A stretch of 64,000 nucleotides of DNA from positions 48,450 through 112,449 of the forward strand of contig NZ_BLIN01000004.1 of the NCBI RefSeq assembly GCF_009811555.1, in the 5' to 3' direction. Of this stretch, positions 1-6,552 are shown in pieces. Source of the stretch: Streptomyces caniferus. GTDB lineage: Bacteria; Actinomycetota; Actinomycetes; Streptomycetales; Streptomycetaceae. Position numbers and translations under genes: made by a program. Positions within the stretch are counted from its first letter, which is position 1. The number at the start of each line of letters is the position of its first letter. The notes beneath the pieces are model-generated. The model ran no database searches. It was given only the letters and a program-made list of their open reading frames with translations, and was not told the origin of the DNA.

Positions 1-390
1 ACCCGCCGCCCCGCCGCCAGCCTCGTCACCGAGCACTTCGACACCGAGACGCTCGCGCTCCTGGAGGCGATCGAGGTGCCGCTCCCCGACTTCGCCGGCA
101 TCGACCTGGACATCGCGTTCGGTACGCCGCTGGAGATGTACGGGCTGGTGACTACGGACGAGCTGACCAGGTGGGACGCCGCAGCCGCGGTGACGAAGGG
201 CAAGACCAAGGCGCGCAACGCGGTTATCGCGGAATACGGGGCGCGCCGGGATGCGGCGCGGGACATCGTCGCCTCCGACCCGTCGATCACCGCCCGGGTG
301 CGCGAGCGCCTGGTCGACGTCCTCCTCCCCTACGCCGCGCAGCTGCGAATCGCGCGGCCGGCCACCGAACCCCTGCCGCTCGTGGCCTGA
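1..390 (+). CDS. Unknown protein, 5'-truncated by window edge
   Basis: The frame is open from base 1 to a TGA at 388-390, giving at least 129 residues; a GTG at 76 is an internal alternative start, but the codons before it look equally coding, so the gene probably begins outside the window. The protein is soluble, Ala- and Arg-rich, with no membrane segment. I recognise no family. It is followed by a long leader-like stretch rather than a close gene, so it is likely the last gene of its unit. Confidence 0.6.
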   Translation, partial: TRRPAASLVTEHFDTETLALLEAIEVPLPDFAGIDLDIAFGTPLEMYGLVTTDELTRWDAAAAVTKGKTKARNAVIAEYGARRDAARDIVASDPSITARVRERLVDVLLPYAAQLRIARPATEPLPLVA

Positions 391-966
391 CGGCGCCGGG
401 TCCTCACGGACCCGGCTCCCCCACCCAGAACCGCCCCGCGGCGGCGCCGGATGAGGGAGCCGGATCTCGGCCCCCGGTACCGCCCGGACTCCTCCCGCTC
501 TCGCGGGAGTCGGAAGGCAGCGGTCCGTTCCTTGAGAACTCCACAGCGTGATCCACCACAGATACGACGGCCGTGACCACACCGGCTGAGGTGAGTGGAG
601 ACCCGTCGTGCGGCGCCATCACTCCTGGTGGTGGCAGTCGGCACGGTCAACGACCCGTCGGGCGCGCTCTAGCGGCGCGGCCTGGGCTAGCCCCAGCCAG
701 GTGCTCATTACTGACGGAGAGCTCGGAGGGCCGACATCCCCACGACGCAAAAGAACGACGCGGCATGACCTTCACTGCATACCCGCCCGGACGGATCTCT
801 CGGCGGTAGCGGTCCGCGTCTCTACGAGATCCGGCGCCCCACAGGCGCCGCGCAACCTTCGCAGCCACGCGCTGCCCAGTCGCTCACCGACCCGCTTCGG
901 CGGTCCGGTGAGCGGTGGAGAGCGCGGAGGACAACCCGCTCCAACACCCACCTCGTCAGGAGACCC
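391..966 (+). promoter_or_regulatory. Leader-like intergenic region with boxA-like motif
   Basis: These 576 bases hold no convincing gene. A hairpin (492-498 pairing with 503-509) precedes the sequence GTTCCTTGAGAACTCCACAG within 522-550. From memory this resembles the boxA region of actinobacterial rRNA leaders, where boxA recruits antitermination factors. A second hairpin (GGCTAGCC-centred, near 678-700) and a purine-rich stretch follow. I infer a promoter plus untranslated leader for the array of tiny genes starting at 967, but no promoter hexamers are clear enough to call. Confidence 0.4.
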
Positions 967-1212
967 ATGGATTCCCTGATCACCCACCAGTTCATCGGCC
1001 CGAGTCCCGCCGCCCGTTACGCGGTCGATGGGCTCACCTCGGAAGAGGTGTACCGCCTGATCGGTGCGAACACGGTGGCTGGCTTCGAGCCGGTCGTGCA
1101 CACCCACACCGCGCGGGGCGACCAGCTCAGGACTCGCGATGGCAACCGCCTCACTGTCGTCGCGCTGCACGGCACGAGCGTGATGAGCGCGATCGCGTTC
1201 GAGCAGGTCTGA
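967..1212 (+). CDS. Small hypothetical protein (81 aa)
   Basis: ATG is preceded by an AGGAG ribosome site, and GC3 is strongly coding. The 81-residue product is soluble, with a mixed polar composition and a central TSEEVYRLIG helix; no known domain is recognised. It is the first of a series of orphan small genes, each followed by a hairpin cassette, here a perfect 12-bp terminator stem at 1294-1327. No function can be assigned. Confidence 0.75.
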   Translation: MDSLITHQFIGPSPAARYAVDGLTSEEVYRLIGANTVAGFEPVVHTHTARGDQLRTRDGNRLTVVALHGTSVMSAIAFEQV

Positions 1213-1355
1213 CGGTTGCCTGATCCGCCCGCACCGGCCCCGGCTGGGACGAGCGGTGACGGGGAGCCGGGCAGCCCGCCCGCTCTACACGGCGACAGCC
1301 CCGGAGCTCTCACCTTCCGGGGCTGTCAAGACAGGACCTAATTGGGAGGCCCTGA
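1213..1355 (+). repeat. Intergenic cassette copy 1 (TTGCCTG...GGAGCCGG)
   Basis: After the stop codon come GGTTGCCTGATCCGCCCG, a GC-rich fold, and GGGGAGCCGGGCAGCCCG. The same order (TGCCTG, hairpin, GGGAGCCGGACAG) recurs at 2154-2230 and 2650-2725, with weaker versions at 3142, 11235 and 12681. It may be an mRNA-stabilising or retroregulatory structure. Confidence 0.5.
1294..1327 (+). terminator. Rho-independent-like terminator
   Basis: GACAGCCCCGGA (1294-1305) pairs perfectly with TCCGGGGCTGTC (1316-1327) around a 10-base loop. There is no long T tract, as is usual in Streptomyces. It lies between two small plus-strand genes. Confidence 0.7.
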
Positions 1356-1751
1356 ATGAACAGCATCGCATGCGTGATTACCGCTCCGACCGGCGGTGCG
1401 ATCGATGACATCGAGCGCGACGACGACAGCCGCGGCTACGAGGCCGAGGACGCCGTCCGGCGCCTGGACGCCTGGCGGGCCCGCCGCGCCCAGAGCACCG
1501 AGGCACTGGACCGTCTGCACGCCGAGGTCCGGCACCGCCGGCGCACTGCCGACGCCCGTATCGCCGGCTCCCGGCGTGCGCCGCGCACGCTGGATGAGAT
1601 GCGGGATCGTCTGCCCCTGCCCCCGGTCGCGGCGACGGAGGAAGACCTCAACCGCGAGCTGGACAACCCGGCGGAGGACTGGGACCAGGCCCTCTCCCCC
1701 ACGGTCTTGCCCAAGAGCGCCACCCGCGCCGGGATGCGGGGTGCGGCATGA
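1356..1751 (+). CDS. Hypothetical charged helical protein (131 aa)
   Basis: ATG with a GGGAGG ribosome site gives a 131-residue, very charged protein. Residues from about 30 to 75 are rich in Arg, Ala and Glu in an amphipathic helical pattern. No membrane segment or known domain is seen. Its stop overlaps the start of the next gene (ATGA), which implies translational coupling to a 33-residue product. Confidence 0.7.
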   Translation: MNSIACVITAPTGGAIDDIERDDDSRGYEAEDAVRRLDAWRARRAQSTEALDRLHAEVRHRRRTADARIAGSRRAPRTLDEMRDRLPLPPVAATEEDLNRELDNPAEDWDQALSPTVLPKSATRAGMRGAA

Positions 1752-1849
1752 GCGGAATGACGGACGCCGAGCGCGAAGCGATGAGGCGGAAGGTCGACGC
1801 GGACAACCGCCGCTCCTCCGGCTCCAACAGCGGAAAGAACCCCTCCTGA
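1748..1849 (+). CDS. 33-aa protein coupled to upstream gene
   Basis: ATG overlaps the preceding TGA as ATGA. The product is 33 residues, begins MSGMTDAEREAMRRK, and ends in a Ser/Asn-rich tail. The charged helix at the start and the ATGA overlap argue that it is translated. No family is recognised. The next reading frame begins within its last codons, extending the chain of overlaps. Confidence 0.45.
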   Translation: MSGMTDAEREAMRRKVDADNRRSSGSNSGKNPS

Positions 1850-2043
1850 ACACCACCCCGATAGGCCGTGCCCGCGCCGCGTACCACCTGGCGGCGCGGG
1901 TCCTCGGCCGCCACGGCGTGGGGCACCCGCTGGCACACACGCTGCTCGCGTTCGCTGACCGAGCGGCGCAAGTCGCGTACAGGGCCGGCCACCACGTCCA
2001 CGAAATCCACGCCGCGACCACCCACCACGACAAGCACCACTGA
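1846..2043 (+). CDS. 65-aa hypothetical protein, possible CTG start
   Basis: The frame beginning TTPIGRARAAYHLAARVLGR is clearly coding and ends His-rich. There is no ATG or GTG at a sensible place; CTG at 1846 lies nine or ten bases after GGAAAG and overlaps the previous stop as CTGA, so I prefer it, with ATA at 1861 the next candidate. The product is a short amphipathic Ala/His-rich protein that may associate with the membrane peptide encoded just downstream. Start and function are uncertain. Confidence 0.45.
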   Translation: MNTTPIGRARAAYHLAARVLGRHGVGHPLAHTLLAFADRAAQVAYRAGHHVHEIHAATTHHDKHH

Positions 2044-2059
2044 TCAGGAAGGAGGAGGC

Positions 2060-2140
2060 ATGCGGTTCATCAACGCGCTCGGCATGGTCGGCGGGCTCTT
2101 CATCATCGCCGCGCTGCTCCTGGCCCGCCTGGCCCACTGA
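2060..2140 (+). CDS. 26-aa single-span membrane peptide
   Basis: A near-ideal ribosome site (GAAGGAGGAGG) lies six bases before ATG. The 26-residue product is one hydrophobic segment, from about residue 8 to 23 (MVGGLFIIAALLLARLAH), with a short polar start and a basic/His end. It resembles bacterial small membrane proteins or type I toxin-like peptides, but no antisense antitoxin was identified. The hairpin cassette at 2168-2200 follows. Confidence 0.6.
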   Translation: MRFINALGMVGGLFIIAALLLARLAH

Positions 2141-2247
2141 CCGCCACGCCGATCTGCCAGCTGCCTGCTCCGCCCGTCCCGGCCTCCGGGACGGGCGGAG
2201 TCGCAAGGGAGCCGGACAGCCCGGACCGATGACGAATGGAGGCACCA
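2141..2247 (+). repeat. Intergenic cassette copy 2 with 15-bp hairpin
   Basis: CTGCCTG is followed by a perfect 15-bp stem, CTCCGCCCGTCCCGG (2168-2182) with its complement at 2186-2200 and only three loop bases, then GGGAGCCGGACAGCCCGGAC. The tail is shared with the cassette at 2635-2751. The stem can act as a terminator or RNA stabiliser. Confidence 0.65.
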
Positions 2248-2634
2248 ATGGCCTTTGACATGAGCCGATTCGGCACCAGCCGTTGGGTGAAGACCCACCC
2301 GAACGGTGTCTACACCCACGGCTCGACCGAGCCGGTGCTCAGCGTGCTGGACGTGCGCGGCTTCGAGCTGCGCGAGCTGTTCCTGATCGGCATCAACGAC
2401 TCGTGCGGCACGCTCATCTTTCCGCACGAGTCGCGGGCCGAGAACGCCGCTGCCGCGCTGGAGCCCGCCTTCGACACCCGCGTCTCCCTGTTCGGCAACC
2501 GCGACGGACACGACCTGTGGGCAGCCACCTACACCCGGCGTGCGCTGGACGGCACCACGCTGTCGCCCTTCGTCACCGACCTCACCCTCAAGGACGGCAC
2601 CGTCCTCATCCGCGACGGCCGCTGGGTCCGCTGA
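2248..2634 (+). CDS. Hypothetical protein (128 aa)
   Basis: I chose ATG at 2248 because GGAGG ends seven bases before it; the frame extends to an ATG at 2236 with no ribosome site. The 128-residue protein is soluble, of mixed alpha/beta character, without membrane segments or recognised catalytic motifs. Conserved-looking features include a VLDVRGFELRELFLIG strand-helix near residue 35 and a C-terminal VLIRDGRWVR strand. It is flanked on both sides by the intergenic hairpin cassette. Confidence 0.7.
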   Translation: MAFDMSRFGTSRWVKTHPNGVYTHGSTEPVLSVLDVRGFELRELFLIGINDSCGTLIFPHESRAENAAAALEPAFDTRVSLFGNRDGHDLWAATYTRRALDGTTLSPFVTDLTLKDGTVLIRDGRWVR

Positions 2635-2751
2635 CGACTCCCGCCTGTCGACTGCCTCCCCCTGCCCGCGCCGTTCCTCGTGACGGCACGGGCAGGGCGG
2701 TGGGAGCCGGACAGTCCGGACCATTTCTGCTGAAACTTGCCAGGAGTTGCC
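2635..2751 (+). repeat. Intergenic cassette copy 3 with 14-bp hairpin
   Basis: ACTGCCTCC, then a 14-bp stem with one wobble (2660-2673 with 2684-2697), then GGGAGCCGGACAGTCCGGAC. Same order of elements as copy 2. It ends just before the AGGAG ribosome site of the next gene. Confidence 0.6.
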
Positions 2752-3114
2752 ATGCGCGCCAGCGCCCAGATCACCACCCCCACGACCCTGTTCAAGCAGG
2801 GCCAGTTCGTCCTGTACCGCGACCCGGAGATGTTCTGGACCGGGAAGGCCGGCCACACCTTCGTATGCCGGGTCGAGCGGAGCTGGTCAGACGGCACACA
2901 CAACCTGATCGCCGTAGCCACCGGCCGCCCGGTCCAGCACGCCAGCCCGCACTACATGCGGCTGCTGCCCGCCATCGACGCGATGCGCGACATCGACACC
3001 GCCCCGCTCAACCCGGCCAGTGCCACCGACATGGCCCCGGCGGCCGTCGCCTGGCTCACCCAGCAGCACGCCACAGCCAACCAGCGCCCCGACCTGCCCG
3101 CCCAACGCGACTGA
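2752..3114 (+). CDS. Hypothetical protein (120 aa)
   Basis: ATG at 2752 follows CAGGAG; an in-frame TTG at 2737 has no ribosome site. The product is 120 residues and soluble. A central segment (QFVLYRDPEMFWTGKAGH) suggests beta strands, and the C-terminal third is helical and Ala-rich. No family is recognised. It is the last small cassette gene before the membrane-protein cluster, separated by 200 bases with a terminator. Confidence 0.7.
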   Translation: MRASAQITTPTTLFKQGQFVLYRDPEMFWTGKAGHTFVCRVERSWSDGTHNLIAVATGRPVQHASPHYMRLLPAIDAMRDIDTAPLNPASATDMAPAAVAWLTQQHATANQRPDLPAQRD

Positions 3115-3263
3115 CAAACCACCCGAACACACCACCTGCGTCTGACGGTTGCCTGCTCGGCAGGGCAGCAGCGCGCTGCCCGCCCGTCCCTGACCAGCGG
3201 TGATCCGGATACGCAACCGGCGCCGCGACTGACCGAGGGGCGCAATGTCCCCCAACCGCAAGT

Positions 3264-3292
3264 GCCCCGGGCGGAGGTGACCGACCCGGGGC
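3264..3292 (+). terminator. Hairpin terminator before the membrane cluster
   Basis: GCCCCGGG (3264-3271) pairs with CCCGGGGC (3285-3292), followed by ATTTCTC. The gap 3115-3316 also holds a TTGCCTG cassette remnant at 3145 and a GGGCAG/CTGCCC stem; no gene was found in it. Confidence 0.6.
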
Positions 3293-3316
3293 ATTTCTCG
3301 CACTGGAGATAACGCC

Positions 3317-4573
3317 ATGAAAGCACAGGTGGAGGGCGTGTTCCAATCCCTCCCGGAGTGGTCCTGGAGCCTCTTTTCCGCGTTCCTGGTGGCCGCCGTC
3401 ATGGTCATCTGGAACAAGCGGAAGGATCGTTCTCAGGTCGCGGCCCAGTCGGCCCCGCGACCGCGCCTGGATAGGCGCAAGATCCGCTCCGAAGAGGAGC
3501 GGAAGAAGTACCGGCGAACCCTCCTGGGATTCGTGTCGATGGGAGTGGCGGGCGCATTCGGCTTGTACCTCTCTCTGAACACGTCGCTTCGCTTCGGGGA
3601 AAAGCGGCTCCACCTTCAGGAAGAGACCCTTTGGACCCTGGGAATCGGTCTGGAAATGATCGTTGTGGGCCTGGCCATCTGGTCCTGGGCCTTCAACGAC
3701 GCCGGCGCCGCCCGTGTCGGGTACGTCCTCGTCCTGGCCCAGGCCGTCGGCGCGTGGGAGGTCGCCTCCCTTGAGAAGGCGGACGCCGGCGTGTTCGTGT
3801 ACCGGCTCGTCGGCCCGATCATCCTCGCGTACGCGCTCCACAAGCTCCTGAAGCTTGAGGCGCGCCTGGGGAAGATCAACCTGAAGGGCGGTCTGGTCTC
3901 GAAGGTCGTCCAGGACCAGAAGAACCGCCTGGAGGCGCGGCTGGGGATCGGTGGCCGCGGCGCTGACGCGGAGGTCATCGCGCGACAGAACGCGGCCGAC
4001 AAGTACGTGGCCCTGAACACGCGCGGTAGTCGGCGGTGGTGGGAGACCCCGGGCCACTACGAGGCCGCCATGGTCAAGTCGGGGCGCGTCGCGCTGAGGG
4101 GCCTGGAGGGCATGGAGGAGATGTACGAGGAGGGCCGATTGACCGACCGGATCGCGCGGGAGAAGGGCATGAAGTCCGGTGCCGGCCACGTCCAGCCCAT
4201 GCTCATGAGGGGACTGCGGTCGAACGGTTTGCCCGGCGGACCGGACGCGGTTCTTCCGGATGACACCAGTGCTCTGACCAGCGCGGCTTCACCGGCCGCA
4301 CCCTCCGGCCGCGGCCAGGCCACACCGGAGCCGCAGGAGGCCGTGGCCAGGCCACAGGAGGGCCGCGCGGTGACCGACACGGAGCGGAAGGAGGCAGCGT
4401 TCCGGATCTTCGCGGACCTGGACGACCCCTCCGGACGGAAGTTCCTGGACGCCTGGCGGTCCTTCCGGACCGCCGACGGCCAGAAGCTGGGACTGTCCGA
4501 CAAGGACGTGGCGGTCCTCTTCAAGGACATGGCCGCGATCTTCGACCGGGCGGTGAACGACAACAAGGAGTAA
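3317..4573 (+). CDS. Five-TM membrane protein with cytoplasmic tail
   Basis: The 418-residue product has about five hydrophobic spans, near residues 16-33, 68-87, 105-124, 130-150 and 158-178, followed by a soluble, Pro/Ala-linked C-terminal half. The layout (short helices, large charged tail) resembles Streptomyces plasmid Spd/DUF2637-type spread proteins, which sit beside a TraB translocase, but the sequence match is not strong enough to assert. It opens a plus-strand cluster ending with an FtsK-like ATPase at 8854, so a membrane role in DNA transfer is inferred. The C-terminus (residues 350-418) looks like a small folded acidic helical domain. It ends in a strong terminator. Confidence 0.75.
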   Translation: MKAQVEGVFQSLPEWSWSLFSAFLVAAVMVIWNKRKDRSQVAAQSAPRPRLDRRKIRSEEERKKYRRTLLGFVSMGVAGAFGLYLSLNTSLRFGEKRLHLQEETLWTLGIGLEMIVVGLAIWSWAFNDAGAARVGYVLVLAQAVGAWEVASLEKADAGVFVYRLVGPIILAYALHKLLKLEARLGKINLKGGLVSKVVQDQKNRLEARLGIGGRGADAEVIARQNAADKYVALNTRGSRRWWETPGHYEAAMVKSGRVALRGLEGMEEMYEEGRLTDRIAREKGMKSGAGHVQPMLMRGLRSNGLPGGPDAVLPDDTSALTSAASPAAPSGRGQATPEPQEAVARPQEGRAVTDTERKEAAFRIFADLDDPSGRKFLDAWRSFRTADGQKLGLSDKDVAVLFKDMAAIFDRAVNDNKE

Positions 4574-4645
4574 CCGAAGCGCTCAAGCGACATCGTCCCC
4601 GGCTCCCCTCCGGGAACGGTGTCGCCTGAACGGTTCAGGCACCAC

Positions 4646-4682
4646 GACGGTCCCCGCTGACACGAGATCAGCGGGGACCGTC
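4646..4682 (+). terminator. Strong 15-bp terminator
   Basis: GACGGTCCCCGCTGA (4646-4660) pairs perfectly with 4668-4682 around a seven-base loop, followed by GGCTTTCCCC. It separates the five-TM gene from the next gene, so the cluster is probably more than one transcript or attenuated here. Confidence 0.75.
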
Positions 4683-4717
4683 GGCTTTCCCCTCGACGAG
4701 CGAAGGAAGGAGACAGG

Positions 4718-5218
4718 ATGGCCACGACGGTGGGACCGGCGCAGAACACGCCACGAACCACTCTCGCGAAGCCGGGCTTGGCACCCCCCGCGGTGATCCC
4801 GCCGGCCCTGGAGATCTGGGCGCCCGATCCCCCGACCTGGGGCCAGCGCATGATCCCCAAGGGGATCCGGTCCGCGATGGCTGACCTGGGGCTTTGGCAG
4901 GAGCCGCGCCCCTTGAAGCCCTCGTACCACCTGATCCAAGTGATCGAAGTCCTGACCCGCTACGGCTGGTGCCAGTCCTTCGACTTCTCCCCCACCGGTC
5001 GTATGTGCATTAGGGGTGCCCAGACCTTTCTGGAATCCACCGGGCATGTGACCGCGATCGACCGGGGAAAGGCCGTTAATTACCTCCAGACTCAGCTGGC
5101 CCGTCAGGGCGTGAAAATGCGGTTCTGGGAGTGGAACGACCTTTCCCACAACACCTTCCGGGGTGTGGAGGCCACGATCTCTGCGGCCTCCGACATGGCA
5201 CGCAAGAACGGAGACTGA
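4718..5218 (+). CDS. DUF6197-like protein (166 aa)
   Basis: ATG with AAGGAAGGAGA upstream. Residues from about 70 to 120 (YHLIQVIEVLTRYGWCQSF, then a C-x-RGA motif) match my recollection of DUF6197, a small domain with a conserved GWC and a later Cys, common in actinobacteria and their phages; its function is unknown. The first 50 residues are a Pro-rich extension. The gene stops one base before the next start, so the two are coupled. Its place between two membrane proteins suggests a cytoplasmic accessory role. Confidence 0.65.
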   Translation: MATTVGPAQNTPRTTLAKPGLAPPAVIPPALEIWAPDPPTWGQRMIPKGIRSAMADLGLWQEPRPLKPSYHLIQVIEVLTRYGWCQSFDFSPTGRMCIRGAQTFLESTGHVTAIDRGKAVNYLQTQLARQGVKMRFWEWNDLSHNTFRGVEATISAASDMARKNGD

Positions 5219-5219
5219 A

Positions 5220-5855
5220 ATGACACCCGACGAAGAGAGGGCATTCGAAGGAATTCAGGCCGGAATGGCGGCCGGAATGGCCTTCGGAAATAGCACGCCG
5301 GACGCTTCTCCGTACACCGACGAAGGTCCATACGGAACCCCGGTAGCAAAGCACAAGAAGGCCGGTCTGACCCGCCGCGGAAAGGTCGCCATCGCGGTGG
5401 CCGGAGTGGCGATCGCCGGAGGCGGAACCATCTGGTTCCAGGTCCATTCGGCGGCCGTCGCAAAGGACGAGAAGGAAGCCGCCGCCCTCCAGATCCAGAT
5501 GAAGAAGCTGGAGCTGGAGGAAATGAAGATCCGGAACGAGAAGGCGGCATCCGACAAGAAGGCCGCGATCGCCTCCGCCGACAGGGTCCAGGCGGCCGTC
5601 GACAAGTGCGTGAAGGACTCCTCCGACCTGATCGGCAAGGGGTACGGAGCGCCCTCGAAGGGCGACGTCGTGGCGGGCTGCAAGCAGCAGTACGAGGCCA
5701 CCGACGGGTCCGGCATGGAGGCCGCCGGCAACGCCCAGGACGCCGGTAGCGGAGGGGGCGGCGGGATCAACTCCCCCGCCCTGCTGGGTCTCGTCGCCGG
5801 TGGCGGCCTGGCCATCGCGGTGTTCGCGCGCAAGGGCAAGAAGACCGACGCGTAG
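5220..5855 (+). CDS. Bitopic membrane protein with coiled coil
   Basis: I chose ATG at 5220, one base after the previous stop; the frame is open upstream but that part is inside the preceding gene. The 211-residue product has a hydrophobic span at 55-73, a Lys/Glu/Ala-rich coiled-coil stretch at about 80-130 with two later Cys (disulfide candidates), a Gly-rich linker, and a second hydrophobic span near 188-204 ending in GKKTDA. Both termini would be cytoplasmic and the coiled coil extracytoplasmic if both segments span. The RKGKK end resembles a sortase-like tail, but there is no LPXTG motif. Confidence 0.7.
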   Translation: MTPDEERAFEGIQAGMAAGMAFGNSTPDASPYTDEGPYGTPVAKHKKAGLTRRGKVAIAVAGVAIAGGGTIWFQVHSAAVAKDEKEAAALQIQMKKLELEEMKIRNEKAASDKKAAIASADRVQAAVDKCVKDSSDLIGKGYGAPSKGDVVAGCKQQYEATDGSGMEAAGNAQDAGSGGGGGINSPALLGLVAGGGLAIAVFARKGKKTDA

Positions 5856-5876
5856 TCACGGAACGTAGCCATTCTG

Positions 5877-5978
5877 GTTACTTACTCCCTCCCTCTCTAC
5901 CGAAAGAACGCGGTCAGGGGGTCCATGCGCCCCCCTCCCGCCGACCTCGAGTTGAGAGGGAGGGAGTAAGTAAGTAAC
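5877..5978. repeat. Long inverted repeat upstream of GIY-YIG gene
   Basis: GTTACTTACTCCCTCCCTCTC (5877-5897) is matched by its complement at 5954-5978, where one TAAG unit is duplicated. The 56-base spacer contains its own hairpin, AGGGGG (5916-5921) with CCCCCT (5931-5936). The arms are pure polypyrimidine/polypurine over 13 bases, unlike the surrounding sequence. It can form a long cruciform or RNA hairpin. There is no T tract after it, so a simple terminator is not the only reading. Confidence 0.75.
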
Positions 5979-6003
5979 GGGGAGTGACCACTGAAGAGGG
6001 TTG

Positions 6004-6549
6004 ATGAAGTACCGAAAGAGCGGCCGGCGCAGCGTTGACGGCCTGGTGTACGTGGTCGGATCGGTCGCTGATCGACGCGTGAAGATCGGCACGTCCGCCA
6101 ACCCGCACGGGCGCCTGGCGGAGCTGCAGAGCGGGAATCCGAACCCTCTCCAGATCCTCGCCACGGTCGACGGAGGTCACCTCCTGGAAGGGCTTCTCCA
6201 CGATCTCCTGGCCCGCTTCAGGTCCAGCGGCGAGTGGTTCGACTTCGGGGAAGCGAACCCCGTGCGCATGATCGAAGACGCGGTGGTTCACCTCCGCGCC
6301 CAGGACCTGTTCCCAGATGTGGAAGCACTGGAAGAGATCCGCAACAGCCCTCCGCCGGCCACGGTGAAGGAACGCGTACTGGAGGCTCTGGCCTCCCACG
6401 AAAAGGGCCTGACACTGGATCAACTGGCCCGCGAATTGGGCATCGTCGCTGGCCACCTCTCTCCGAAGTTGACGGAATTCAAGAGGTCCGGCCATATCAC
6501 CCATTCGAATCGTCACTGGCGACTGGCGAAGAAGTCGAAGGAGGAATGA
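6004..6549 (+). CDS. GIY-YIG (MUG113/T5orf172-like) protein with winged helix
   Basis: ATG at 6004 follows GAAGAGGG; a TTG just upstream is less likely. The N-terminal domain (residues 14-82) shows the GIY-YIG nuclease order: VYVVG with Tyr16, KIG at 27-29, Arg37 in GRLAELQ, Glu62 and His66 in the EGLLH segment, and EWF at 77-79. This family cleaves DNA with one metal ion; the MUG113/T5orf172 branch is common in phages and mobile elements. Residues about 118-176 form a winged-helix DNA-binding domain. The gene starts 26 bases after the long inverted repeat, a plausible binding or cleavage site. It is in a plus-strand run with an FtsK-like translocase, so a role in processing transferred DNA is possible. 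Confidence 0.8.
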   Translation: MKYRKSGRRSVDGLVYVVGSVADRRVKIGTSANPHGRLAELQSGNPNPLQILATVDGGHLLEGLLHDLLARFRSSGEWFDFGEANPVRMIEDAVVHLRAQDLFPDVEALEEIRNSPPPATVKERVLEALASHEKGLTLDQLARELGIVAGHLSPKLTEFKRSGHITHSNRHWRLAKKSKEE

Positions 6550-6552
6550 GTA

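Noticed and set aside
3244..3279. 11-codon frame MSPNRKCPGRR as leader peptide
   Set aside because: It overlaps the terminator stem and has no ribosome site.
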